Below are positions 37,870-46,600 of a stretch of 64,000 nucleotides of DNA, piece by piece. A program made the translations under genes and the position numbers. The notes beneath the pieces are model-generated. The model did not search any database. It worked only from the letters and a program-made list of their open reading frames with translations, and had not been told where the DNA came from. The stretch is from Acidimicrobiaceae bacterium (GTDB taxonomy: Bacteria; Actinomycetota; Acidimicrobiia; Acidimicrobiales; JAUTXP01): contig JAUTXP010000001.1 in the NCBI GenBank assembly GCA_030837965.1, forward strand, positions 62,001-126,000, read 5' to 3'. Every line of letters starts with the position of its first letter. Within the stretch, counting starts at the first letter, position 1.

Positions 37870-38842
37870 AGAGGGGGCGCCGGAGTTCGCCCCCGACTCG
37901 CAGATCGGCCCCTGCTCAGTAGATCTGAGACTTTCGTTGGTCTATTGGACGTCGAGGCGCTCGCGTCGTCGTCGACCGGTTGTCGACCTTGAGCAGTCAC
38001 GTTTGATGGATCTGTTGCCTCACCGTGGCTGGGATCGACGCCGTGTGAAGTTCGGCGAGAAACTGACGCTCAAGCCGGGAGAGATGATCTTGGGCCGGAT
38101 CTCGGAGAGCTTCTCGCTGCCCGCCGATTGCGCTGGAGCGATCGAGGGCCGCAGCAGCTATGCGCGTCTCGGTCTGTCAGTTCATGCTTCCGGTGGGTTC
38201 ATCAACCCCGGGTGGCGTGGACACATGCCTCTTACGCTGGTCAATCACAGTGCGAACACAATTCGGATTCCTGTGGGCACGCCGCTGTGCCAACTGATGA
38301 TCATCGGCCTCAGCGGGCCGGCTGAGGCGGACTACGCCGCAAGAACGGACAGGAAGTATCCCAACGACACCGGCGGCCCGTCGTACTGGTGGCGCGACAA
38401 GCTCTTTAGGGAGATTCGAGAAGCAGTTGCGAAAACCAACCTTCCTGCCAACGTGTTCGACGAGCTTGATGAGTTGGTGGGCAACTGGGATGACGAGCAG
38501 ATCCTCGAGAGGCTTGAACGCTTTATTTCCGAGGCTAGCCACGGCACCTTCGGCAACGCCGACGAGTTGCTTGATGGCTTCTCGAAGGCGGAGGACCGCC
38601 ACGAGGCGCGGGGAAAGCGGAAGGACTTTGCGACTCAGTGGTCTTGGGCGGTGTTCACTACGATCGCAGTCGCGGTGGCCTTCATTTCGTTTCCTGGATG
38701 GATCAAGGTTGTGCTTGGCCTGGTCGCGATTCTATCTGTTGTACTGGCGGTCGCGTCCGTCGGCCAGCCGCAATCGGATTTCCTGACGACAGCCAAATTG
38801 GCGGGGCTTCGGTCCCGTCGCGATTCGCCCCGCCCTCCCTAG
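37811..38842 (+). CDS. dCTP deaminase/dUTPase-fold protein with C-terminal two-TM segment; key deaminase residues altered
   Basis: IEGRSSYARLGLSVHASGGFINPGWRGHMPLTLVNHSANTIRIPVGTPLCQLMIIGLSGPAE...TDRKYPND; C-term WSWAVFTTIAVAVAFISFPGWIKVVLGLVAILSVVLAVASV. Confidence 0.78.
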   Translation: MYLTDREIRERLPAFNFTAEEGAPEFAPDSQIGPCSVDLRLSLVYWTSRRSRRRRPVVDLEQSRLMDLLPHRGWDRRRVKFGEKLTLKPGEMILGRISESFSLPADCAGAIEGRSSYARLGLSVHASGGFINPGWRGHMPLTLVNHSANTIRIPVGTPLCQLMIIGLSGPAEADYAARTDRKYPNDTGGPSYWWRDKLFREIREAVAKTNLPANVFDELDELVGNWDDEQILERLERFISEASHGTFGNADELLDGFSKAEDRHEARGKRKDFATQWSWAVFTTIAVAVAFISFPGWIKVVLGLVAILSVVLAVASVGQPQSDFLTTAKLAGLRSRRDSPRPP

Positions 38843-38849
38843 GGTCAGG

Positions 38850-39905
38850 ACACTCGGATGCGCGGACATCTTCGAGGAGTTCGAACGCCAAGCCGCTGCT
38901 CTCGCCCTCGGACTCGGCCTGTGTGACCCGGACGGTGCCGGTTCGCTGCCCCACCCGAGCCCCGAACGCACCCTCTGCGGCGACGGCAAGGTGGTGACCC
39001 CGCTCTACAAGGCCAAGCCCGGCCAGCGGAAGGTCAACAAAGCCACGGGCGAGGTCAGGACGCTTCGCGCCGACCCCGACGCCAAGCCTCATGTGACGGG
39101 CGGCGGCGAACCGGCCTACGGCAACAAGTTCGTGATGCTCGGCGTCCGCAGTCCCGACGCCACGGAAGGGTCGTTCTGGGCGTCGACCATGTGGCGGCAA
39201 CGGGCGGGGAGGCCGGGGTGGCGCTCGACATGTTTCGGCGTGTCGTCCCTCGGCTGCCGGGAACCCAGGCGGTGCTCTATGGCGGCGCCCTTCGCGGCAC
39301 GCATCTCCAGACACTGCTGCACGATGTCGGCGTCCTCCCAGTGGTCCCAGTCCACGCGGCGTCGGGCGGCCGCCGCACGGGCAAGCCGAGGGTGGAGCGG
39401 GCTGTCCGGATCGGCCAGGTGAATGGCCGTCAGCTCTGTGCCCAGGCGGGCGCGCCGTGCCTCGGGGAGCCCAATGAGGACGGCGACATCGTGCTCACCC
39501 CGCTGGTCCGTCGACAGATCGTCCGCAGGCCCAACGCCGATGGCACCTGGCGCTGGTACGGGAGTACGACCTGCCGCCCACATCAGGCGGCGGCTCGATC
39601 AGGCTCCCGCTGGACAGGACGGCCGACGACGACAGGACCGGGTTCAACCGGACCGGGGACCGACCCCAGAGGCGCAGGCGCACGTGCGCCCCATCCCGCC
39701 CCGCGACCCCGACTACCGCCGCCTCTACCCCCGTCGCGCCGACTCGGAGTCGCTCAACCGGGGCCTGGACGACTCGCACTACCTCGCCCGTGCCCACTCG
39801 GTCGGGCAGGCCCGCCAGCGGCTCGACCTGCTGGGCTTCGCCGTCATGGTCAACGCCCTCGCTCGGAGCCGACCAGCGCAGCGTCTCGGCGCCAAGGCGG
39901 CCTGA
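38850..39905 (+). pseudogene. Frameshifted DDE-type transposase remnant
   Basis: Coding sense jumps between frames: LCGDGKVVTPLYKAKPGQRKVNKATGEVRTLRADPDAKPHVTGGG..., then VAATGGEAGVALDMFRRVVPRLPGTQAVLYGGALRGTHLQTLLHDVGV, then PPRDPDYRRLYPRRADSESLNRGLDDSHYLARAHSVGQARQRLDLLGFAVMVNALA. Confidence 0.65.
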
Positions 39906-40065
39906 CCGAGCGCACGACGCCCCTTCGGCGCGCCTGAAAGCAGCCGCAGGCGGGACGAATCACGCCGAGAGCGGCCGCAACCCCGGAAGACGGGGCACCG
40001 CAGCCACGTACAATCGTCATCCGGGTGCAGGGCCGGGGTTTTCTGCCACGTTTTCTGCATCCCCC

Positions 40066-40139
40066 GGGGACGTAGCTCAGTTGGCTAGAGCACCTGCTTT
40101 GCAAGCAGGGGGTCGTGGGTTCGAGTCCCATCGTCTCCA
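40066..40139 (+). tRNA. tRNA-Ala (TGC)
   Basis: GGGGACGTAGCTCAGTTGGCTAGAGCACCTGCTTTGCAAGCAGGGGGTCGTGGGTTCGAGTCCCATCGTCTCCA; anticodon loop TTTGCAA. Confidence 0.97.
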
Positions 40140-40246
40140 CCGTTGCCTCTCGGGCAGGCGGGCTCGCGCCGAACAGGCCCGCCACGCTGTCGCGCGGCGG
40201 GCCTGACTTCGGTACTGCCCGAATTCGATGACGTGCGCTTCGGTTG

Positions 40247-40762
40247 TCAGACCAGTGACGTCGTGACCGTGCCGACGTAGTCGCCGGCGAGCGCGCCGGC
40301 GGCCATGCTGACGTTCAGGGTCGGGTTCCATGAGGCGGTGTTACTGCCCGAAACTTCGGTTGCCGTTGCGACGGCGACCGCGGTTGTCGTCAGGGACGCG
40401 GCGGTTGCGGCTGCGACTGTGTTGGTGCCGGTCTCGGTGACGGTGCCGTTGGTGTAGGTGACGCCGTCGGAGACGGACAGGCCCGTGCCGGTGAAGGTCG
40501 TGGATGCCGCGGAGGCGACCCATCCGGCGGTACCACCGCGGGAGTCGGTGACCGCGACTGCGCCGAGGGTTCCGGTGATCACGTTGGCAGCGACACCCGC
40601 GGCCTCGTCGGTGAGAGCTGCCGTAGCCCCGACGCTGAGGGTGAGGTCGCCTCCGGTGAGGCTGAATGTCGCGGCGGTGTCGTCGGCTGCTGCCGGGAGC
40701 GCAGCACCCACCACGACGGTGCCGGCGATGGCGAGGAGGAGGAAGGGCTTGCGAAGCTGCAT
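40247..40762 (-). CDS. Secreted WxL-like surface protein
   Basis: MQLRKPFLLLAIAGTVVVGAALPAAADDTAATFSLTGGDLTLSVGATAAL...GWVASAASTTFTG...ASWNPTLNVSMAAGALAGDYVGTVTTSLV; end resembles the 40946 protein end. Confidence 0.6.
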   Translation of the reverse strand: MQLRKPFLLLAIAGTVVVGAALPAAADDTAATFSLTGGDLTLSVGATAALTDEAAGVAANVITGTLGAVAVTDSRGGTAGWVASAASTTFTGTGLSVSDGVTYTNGTVTETGTNTVAAATAASLTTTAVAVATATEVSGSNTASWNPTLNVSMAAGALAGDYVGTVTTSLV

Positions 40763-40945
40763 GGTGATCCTTTGATTCGCGGGCGCCGGTCGACTCCCGT
40801 GTCTGATCCCACTCTCGGTGAGGCTCTGGCGGGGCTGTAGTTGCGTTGAGTGTGCGTTGAGCACAGGTGATGGCGCCCCTCGTCGATCAACGAATGAGAG
40901 GTCACCACGTCGGTGGCTCGATCCAATCGTCAGGACGTGTCTCCC

Positions 40946-41479
40946 ATGCGAAAGCTCCCGGTCCAACTCCTCGCTGTCGGCGTGTTCGCACTCGCGTTCA
41001 GTTCGGTGGTCGCCCCAGCGTCTGCGGACCAGCCGACCTCGGCAACCGTCACCGTCACCGGGGGGGCGTTGACCATTACGGTGCCGCCGGACGCCGGGAG
41101 CCTCGGTACCCGACCGAACTCGGTGCAAGGCGGGACGATCAGCGGCCCCCTCGGCCAGGTGCAGGTGAACGACGCCCGCAGCGCCGCCGCCGGCTCGGGC
41201 TGGGTGGCCAGTGTCATTGCCACCGCTTTCACGCCCCCTTCGGGGCCCGCCATCGCCGCGAGCGCCGTCAGCTACGACGCTGGCGTGATCGTGAAGGTCG
41301 GCACTGCCACCTACACCGCGAACAATCCCCCGAACCTGACCGGCGTCGTCCCTGCGGTCACGGCAACAGGCATCACGGGCGACAACTCGGCGACGTGGAC
41401 CCCCACCATCAGCGTGGTCGTTCCCGGCGGAACGGCAGCGAACGTCTACTCCGCGACGATCACCCACTCCCTTGTCTAG
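40946..41479 (+). CDS. Secreted WxL-like surface protein
   Basis: MRKLPVQLLAVGVFALAFSSVVAPASADQPTSATVTVTGGALTITVPPDAGSLG...GWVASVIATAFTPPSG...ATWTPTISVVVPGGTAANVYSATITHSLV. Confidence 0.62.
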   Translation: MRKLPVQLLAVGVFALAFSSVVAPASADQPTSATVTVTGGALTITVPPDAGSLGTRPNSVQGGTISGPLGQVQVNDARSAAAGSGWVASVIATAFTPPSGPAIAASAVSYDAGVIVKVGTATYTANNPPNLTGVVPAVTATGITGDNSATWTPTISVVVPGGTAANVYSATITHSLV

Positions 41480-42542
41480 GCGCGAAACCCTCGAGCGCTG
41501 GAAACCTCGCGTCGTCCGCGTCGCCGTCAGCGCGGTGATCCTCGCTGCCGCGGTGTCGGTCGCGGCACCCAGCAACGCTGGCGCCCAGGAACAGCCCGGC
41601 GGCATTGGTCTGCGACTGGTCGAGGCTCCCGTCGCCGCCAAAGACGATCCCCGTGCGCGCATCTACATCGTCGACCACCTCGCGCCGGGGGCGGTCATCG
41701 AACGCCGAGTCGAGGTCTCGAACTCCACAACGACCACCCACCACGTCTCGCTCTACGCAGGGGCGGCAACCATCCATGACGGCACCTTTGTCGGCGCTGC
41801 AGGCAGAACGTCCAACGAACTCTCGGGGTGGGCACGGGTCACACCCGGCGAGATCGAGATCGCCGCTGGCGAGAAGCTGATCGCCACGATCGCGATCGCC
41901 GTCCCGCACGATGCGGCTCCTGGCGAGCAGTACGGCGTCGTCTGGGCCGAGGCTCGATCGGGTGCTGCCGACGGTGGTGGCGTCGTCCAGGTGAGTCGCG
42001 TTGGTATACGTCTCTACGTGTCAGTGGGGCCTGGCGGACCGCCCGCCCCCGACTTCACGGTCGAGTCCCTGACCGCGGCCAGATCATCCGCGGGCGAGCC
42101 CATGGTCAAAGCAACCGTGCGCAACACCGGCGGTCGAGCCCTTGACCTCAACGGAAACCTGTTGCTCTCCGATGGGCCTGGCGGACTCAGCGCCGGACCC
42201 TTCCCCGCCGATCTCGGACGGACTCTGGCCGTCGGCGACACCCAGACCATCGCTATCACCCTGGACAATCGCCTCCCGGCTGGGCCGTGGCACGCCAGGG
42301 TTTCGCTCGAGAGTGGGCTGACGGAACGTCACGGCGAAGCAAGCATCACCTTCCCGCCGTCGGGCACGGCCGCCGCCGTCGCAGTCCAGGGGCCGGGCTC
42401 CGCGCCGCGGTGGCCGGTGCCCGCGGCCCTTGGGTTCACCCTGGCGCTCGGCCTTGTCGGCCTACGGCACTTCCGGCGAGCCCGGGCCCGCTCCTTCGCC
42501 CGTGGCCGGCGCCCGGTTGCTCCGGTGGCCTCCCACGTCTGA
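41472..42542 (+). CDS. DUF916-like membrane-anchored protein
   Basis: GGIGLRLVEAPVAAKDDPRARIYIVDHLAPGAVIERRVEVSNSTTTTHHVSLYAGAATIHDGTFVGA...; C-term TM; parallel to 3924-4955. Confidence 0.68.
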   Translation: MSRRETLERWKPRVVRVAVSAVILAAAVSVAAPSNAGAQEQPGGIGLRLVEAPVAAKDDPRARIYIVDHLAPGAVIERRVEVSNSTTTTHHVSLYAGAATIHDGTFVGAAGRTSNELSGWARVTPGEIEIAAGEKLIATIAIAVPHDAAPGEQYGVVWAEARSGAADGGGVVQVSRVGIRLYVSVGPGGPPAPDFTVESLTAARSSAGEPMVKATVRNTGGRALDLNGNLLLSDGPGGLSAGPFPADLGRTLAVGDTQTIAITLDNRLPAGPWHARVSLESGLTERHGEASITFPPSGTAAAVAVQGPGSAPRWPVPAALGFTLALGLVGLRHFRRARARSFARGRRPVAPVASHV

Positions 42543-42703
42543 CCAACCAATCCGCTCCAGAGCGCTGTCGCGAGGACAAAGCGATGGTGTCGATGTCCGG
42601 CTGATGCACGGCCGCGGCACACTGGAGTGACCATGGCCTTCACGGGAGCGACGGTGAGCGACGGACCCTCTGGTCCGCTGTCGCTGTCGCTGCGGAGCGT
42701 TCG

Positions 42704-43435
42704 TTGACCAGCCAGTCGCTACGCCCAGCACCGCGTGTGCTCGTCGTCGAGGACGCGGAGCCTGTGCGCGGACTGATCGTTCGTGCCCTTGTCGGCGATG
42801 GGTGCCGCGTCACCGAGGCGTCGACCGCGGCCGAGGCACGGGCGGTTCTCTCGGAGAGTAAGCCACAGGTCGTCGTGCTCGATCTGGGACTTCCCGACGA
42901 GAGCGGCCTCGACCTGCTGGGCGAAGTCATCACCGGTGGTGTGCCAGTCGTCGTCCTCACCAGTCGCGGCGAGGAGCGTGATCGCGTTCTCGGCCTCGAG
43001 CTCGGCGCTGACGAGTACATGGTCAAGCCGTTCCTTCCCAGAGAGCTCGCCATTCGGGTGCGGCGGGCGGCGACCCGAGCAGGCCTGACCCCGACGCCCG
43101 AACTCGGCGGCGGCGGGTTGGTCATCGATCGAGGAACCCGAGAGGTCAGCATGGACGGAAGTACCGTGGCCGTGACCGACCGTGAGTTCGACCTTCTTGT
43201 GCACATGGCCTCGTCGCCCCGTCGGGTCTTCTCACGCGACGATCTCCTACGAGACGTGTGGCGATCGTCGCCCGATTGGCAATCCGCGGCCACCGTCACG
43301 GAACACGTCCACCGATTGCGCGCCAAGTTGGAACGCGACCCGGTTCACCCGACTTTGATCGTGACGGTGGGACGAGCTGGCTACCGCTTCGAGCCCCGCC
43401 GACCGGCAGGGGAACCCTCTCAGCCGCTGACGTAG
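42704..43435 (+). CDS. OmpR-family response regulator
   Basis: RVLVVEDAEPVRGLIVRALVGDG...VVVLDLGLPDESGLDLL...ELGADEYMVKPFLPRELAIRVR; winged-helix VTDREFDLLVHMASSPRRVFSRDDLLRDVW. Confidence 0.93.
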   Translation: MTSQSLRPAPRVLVVEDAEPVRGLIVRALVGDGCRVTEASTAAEARAVLSESKPQVVVLDLGLPDESGLDLLGEVITGGVPVVVLTSRGEERDRVLGLELGADEYMVKPFLPRELAIRVRRAATRAGLTPTPELGGGGLVIDRGTREVSMDGSTVAVTDREFDLLVHMASSPRRVFSRDDLLRDVWRSSPDWQSAATVTEHVHRLRAKLERDPVHPTLIVTVGRAGYRFEPRRPAGEPSQPLT

Positions 43436-43606
43436 GGTCGGCACGAGAGTCGTGGGTCGGCTCGGATATCGGTCGCACACCCCCTGAGCGTGCGATGACG
43501 GTACCCTGGGAGCAGACGTTCATGTGAGCGCCTCACGCTCGGTCGCCCCTGGCGCGGTTCATTGGACCCCCGCCAGCCCCGAGAGTCCCAAAGCGAGGAC
43601 TCTCCG

Positions 43607-46600
43607 ATGGAAGCTCTAGGCACACCGCACTCCGACCGGGCGATCGGCGTCGGGGCCTTCGACGGACCCGAGCACGAGTCGGGCGTCACGGCCCGTCTCG
43701 GGCATCTCGGCGGTTGGTCGTGGGACATGACCACTGGCGTTGTCACGTGGTCGGAGGAGCTTTACCACCTCTTCGGAGTCGCAGACGCCGCTTTCGTTCC
43801 CACTTTTGAAGGCTTCCTCGAGCTCATCCACGTTGGTGAGCGCGAGACGGTGGAACGGATCGTGCAGGCATCGGCCGCCTCCGGCGCACCGTTCAGCTTC
43901 GATCACCGCTTGGTCTCCGACGAGACGCGATGGCTGCGCGGCTCCGGCGAGGTGGAGGTTGACTCCAACGGCCTCGCGGTGCGGATGCACGGCGCGGTGC
44001 GGGATGTCACTGAATTGGTGACGACCGAACGTGCCCTCGTTGAACTGGAGCAACGGTTCGTCCAGGACGCGCACGGTGCGCCGAGTCTGATGGGACCGAT
44101 CACCGGTCTCACGAACCACGTGTTCTTCTTCAGCTCGGCCCGACGAGCGCTTGCGCGAGCGGTACGACACGGTTGGACGACCGCGCTTGTCGCCATCGAC
44201 ATCGATGACTTCAGTGGCATCAATGCGACGTTCGGCAGCGAGACCGGTGACGAGGTCCTCGTGGGCTTCGCATCTCGTCTCGTCGAACTCGCGCGCGCCT
44301 CGGACTCGGTGCGACAGAGCGAGACGCCCACGGCCGTCCACCACGACGCCGAGGCCTGGTTCGGAGGCGATCGCTTCCTTGCTGTGTGCGAGAACGTCGC
44401 CAGCCCCGCCAAGGCAACCGCCCTCGCCGAGCGCCTGGCAGGCGCGTTGCAACAGCCGATGTTGTTGAGCAATGGCAGCGAGATCGCGGTCACGGTCGGT
44501 ATCGGTATCGGACTCGCCGGACCCGGCGGGCCCGACGTGGAGGACAGAATCCTCGAGGCCGAAGATGCGCTGGGCCGAGCCAAGCGACGCGGGCGCGCCC
44601 AATTCGAGGTGGCCGCCGAAGGCGAGGGCCCGAGCCGCCGTGCCCGCACGGAAGCCCGTCGATCGCTTCAGCGCGCCCTCGCCGAAGAAGAACTGGTCGT
44701 CTACTACCAGCCCAAGGTGTCTCTCGAATCCGACCGGATCACCGGCGTCGAAGCGCTGGTGCGCTGGCAGCACCCTTCCCGTGGCTTGGTCCCGCCGGAC
44801 GACTTCCTTCCGCTCGCGGAGAGCAGCGGTCTCATCGTGCCCCTCGGACAATGGGTCCTCAACCAAGCCTGCCTCCAGACCGCGAAGTGGCAGCGTGATC
44901 TTCCGCGCCATCCACCACTGGTCGTCTCCGTCAACGTCTCGGGCGGCCAGTTCGCTCCCGCGCTGGTCGAGACCGTCCGGGAGGCACTGTCCGAATCGCG
45001 GATCGACGCCGCACAGCTGTGCTTAGAGGTGACCGAGAGCGTGCTGGTCAGCGACGCCGAGGAGGCGATCACCACGCTTGGCCAGCTCGCCGCTCTCGGC
45101 GTCAAGCTGTCGATCGACGACTTCGGCACCGGCTACTCATCCTTGGCGTATCTGAAGCGCATGCCGCTGCACGAGCTGAAGATCGACAAGTGCTTCGTCG
45201 ACGGGCTCGGCCACGACGCCGATGACACCACGATCGTTGCTGCGACCGTGGCCCTTGCTCACGCCCTCGGACTCTCCGTGATCGCCGAGGGCGTCGAGAC
45301 CCTCGAGCAGTTCGATCGGCTCCGAGCAATCGGCTGCCAGGAAGTACAGGGCTACTTGGTGTCAAAGCCCATGCCCGCCGACGCCATCACCCAACTGCTC
45401 ACCGACGAGCCCGACGATGGGTGGCGCCATGCGGGAGCCGAGGAGCGGCCTGCCGTGCCCTATCGACCGCAGCGGGTCCTCGTCGTCGACGACGCTGACG
45501 ATGCCCGTCAGCTCGCACGATTGTCCCTGACGACCGCTGGCCTCGAGGTACATGAGGCCAGCACTGGTGCCGAGGCCCTCCGCATCGCTCACCTGGTGCG
45601 TCCCGACTGTGTCGTCCTCGACATCGCTATGCCGGACATGTCCGGCATCGAGGTCTGCACCGCAATTCGGTCTGACATCGCACTCGCGGCCTGCAAGATC
45701 GTGATGCTCACGAACGCTGGCGAGGGCGTCGACAAGGTAGAGGCGTTCTCCAGTGGCGCCGACGACTACATCGTCAAGCCGGCCTCGCCGCGGGACTTCG
45801 TAGCGCGGGTGTACGCCGTTCTGCGGGCGAGCCGTGACACGATTCGTGAGCCGCTCGTGGCGTCGTCGACTGAGCCCTCCCCGAACGGTGACGGTGACAG
45901 CGCCGCGGCCGAACGTGAGAGCGCCGCGGTGGAACGTGACAGCGCCGCGGCCGAACGTGACACCGCCGGCGAGGCGCGTGACACAGCGGGGGACGAGCGT
46001 GACAGCGCCGCGGCCGCACGTGACACCGCAGGCGACGAGCGCGACCGGGCGGCTGACCGACGGGACGACGACGCCGAACGATTGGAAGTCTCAGCCCCGC
46101 TTCCCGAAGTTCTCGACAACGTCGTTCCCGCTCGGCAGGAAGCGGCCTCGGATCGCGGGGCAGGAGCCAGCGACCGCGGTGCAGGAGCGAGCGACCGCAC
46201 CCAATCGGAGATGGATCGTGGGACTTCAGCCGAGGATCGCAAGGCGGGAGCGAGTGACCGCGTCGAGGCCAGGTCGGTCGAGGACGTGTTGCGAGGAGAA
46301 AAGGCAGAGGCAGAGCGAGCGACAGAGGCCAAGAGCGAGTTCCTCGCCACCGTGAGCCACGAGATTCGAACGCCGCTCAACGGTGTGATCGGCATGATCG
46401 GCCTCCTCATGGAAACGGGTTTGGAAGGCGCTCAGCGGGACTACGCCGAGATGGCGCGCGATTCAGGTGAAGCGCTGCTGTCGGTAATCAACGACGTCTT
46501 GGACTTCTCCAAGATCGAGGCTGGCAAGATCGATCTCGAGGAGATCGACTTCGACCTGCGGGCGACGGTGGAGACGGCGCTCGATCTCGTAGCACCCTTG

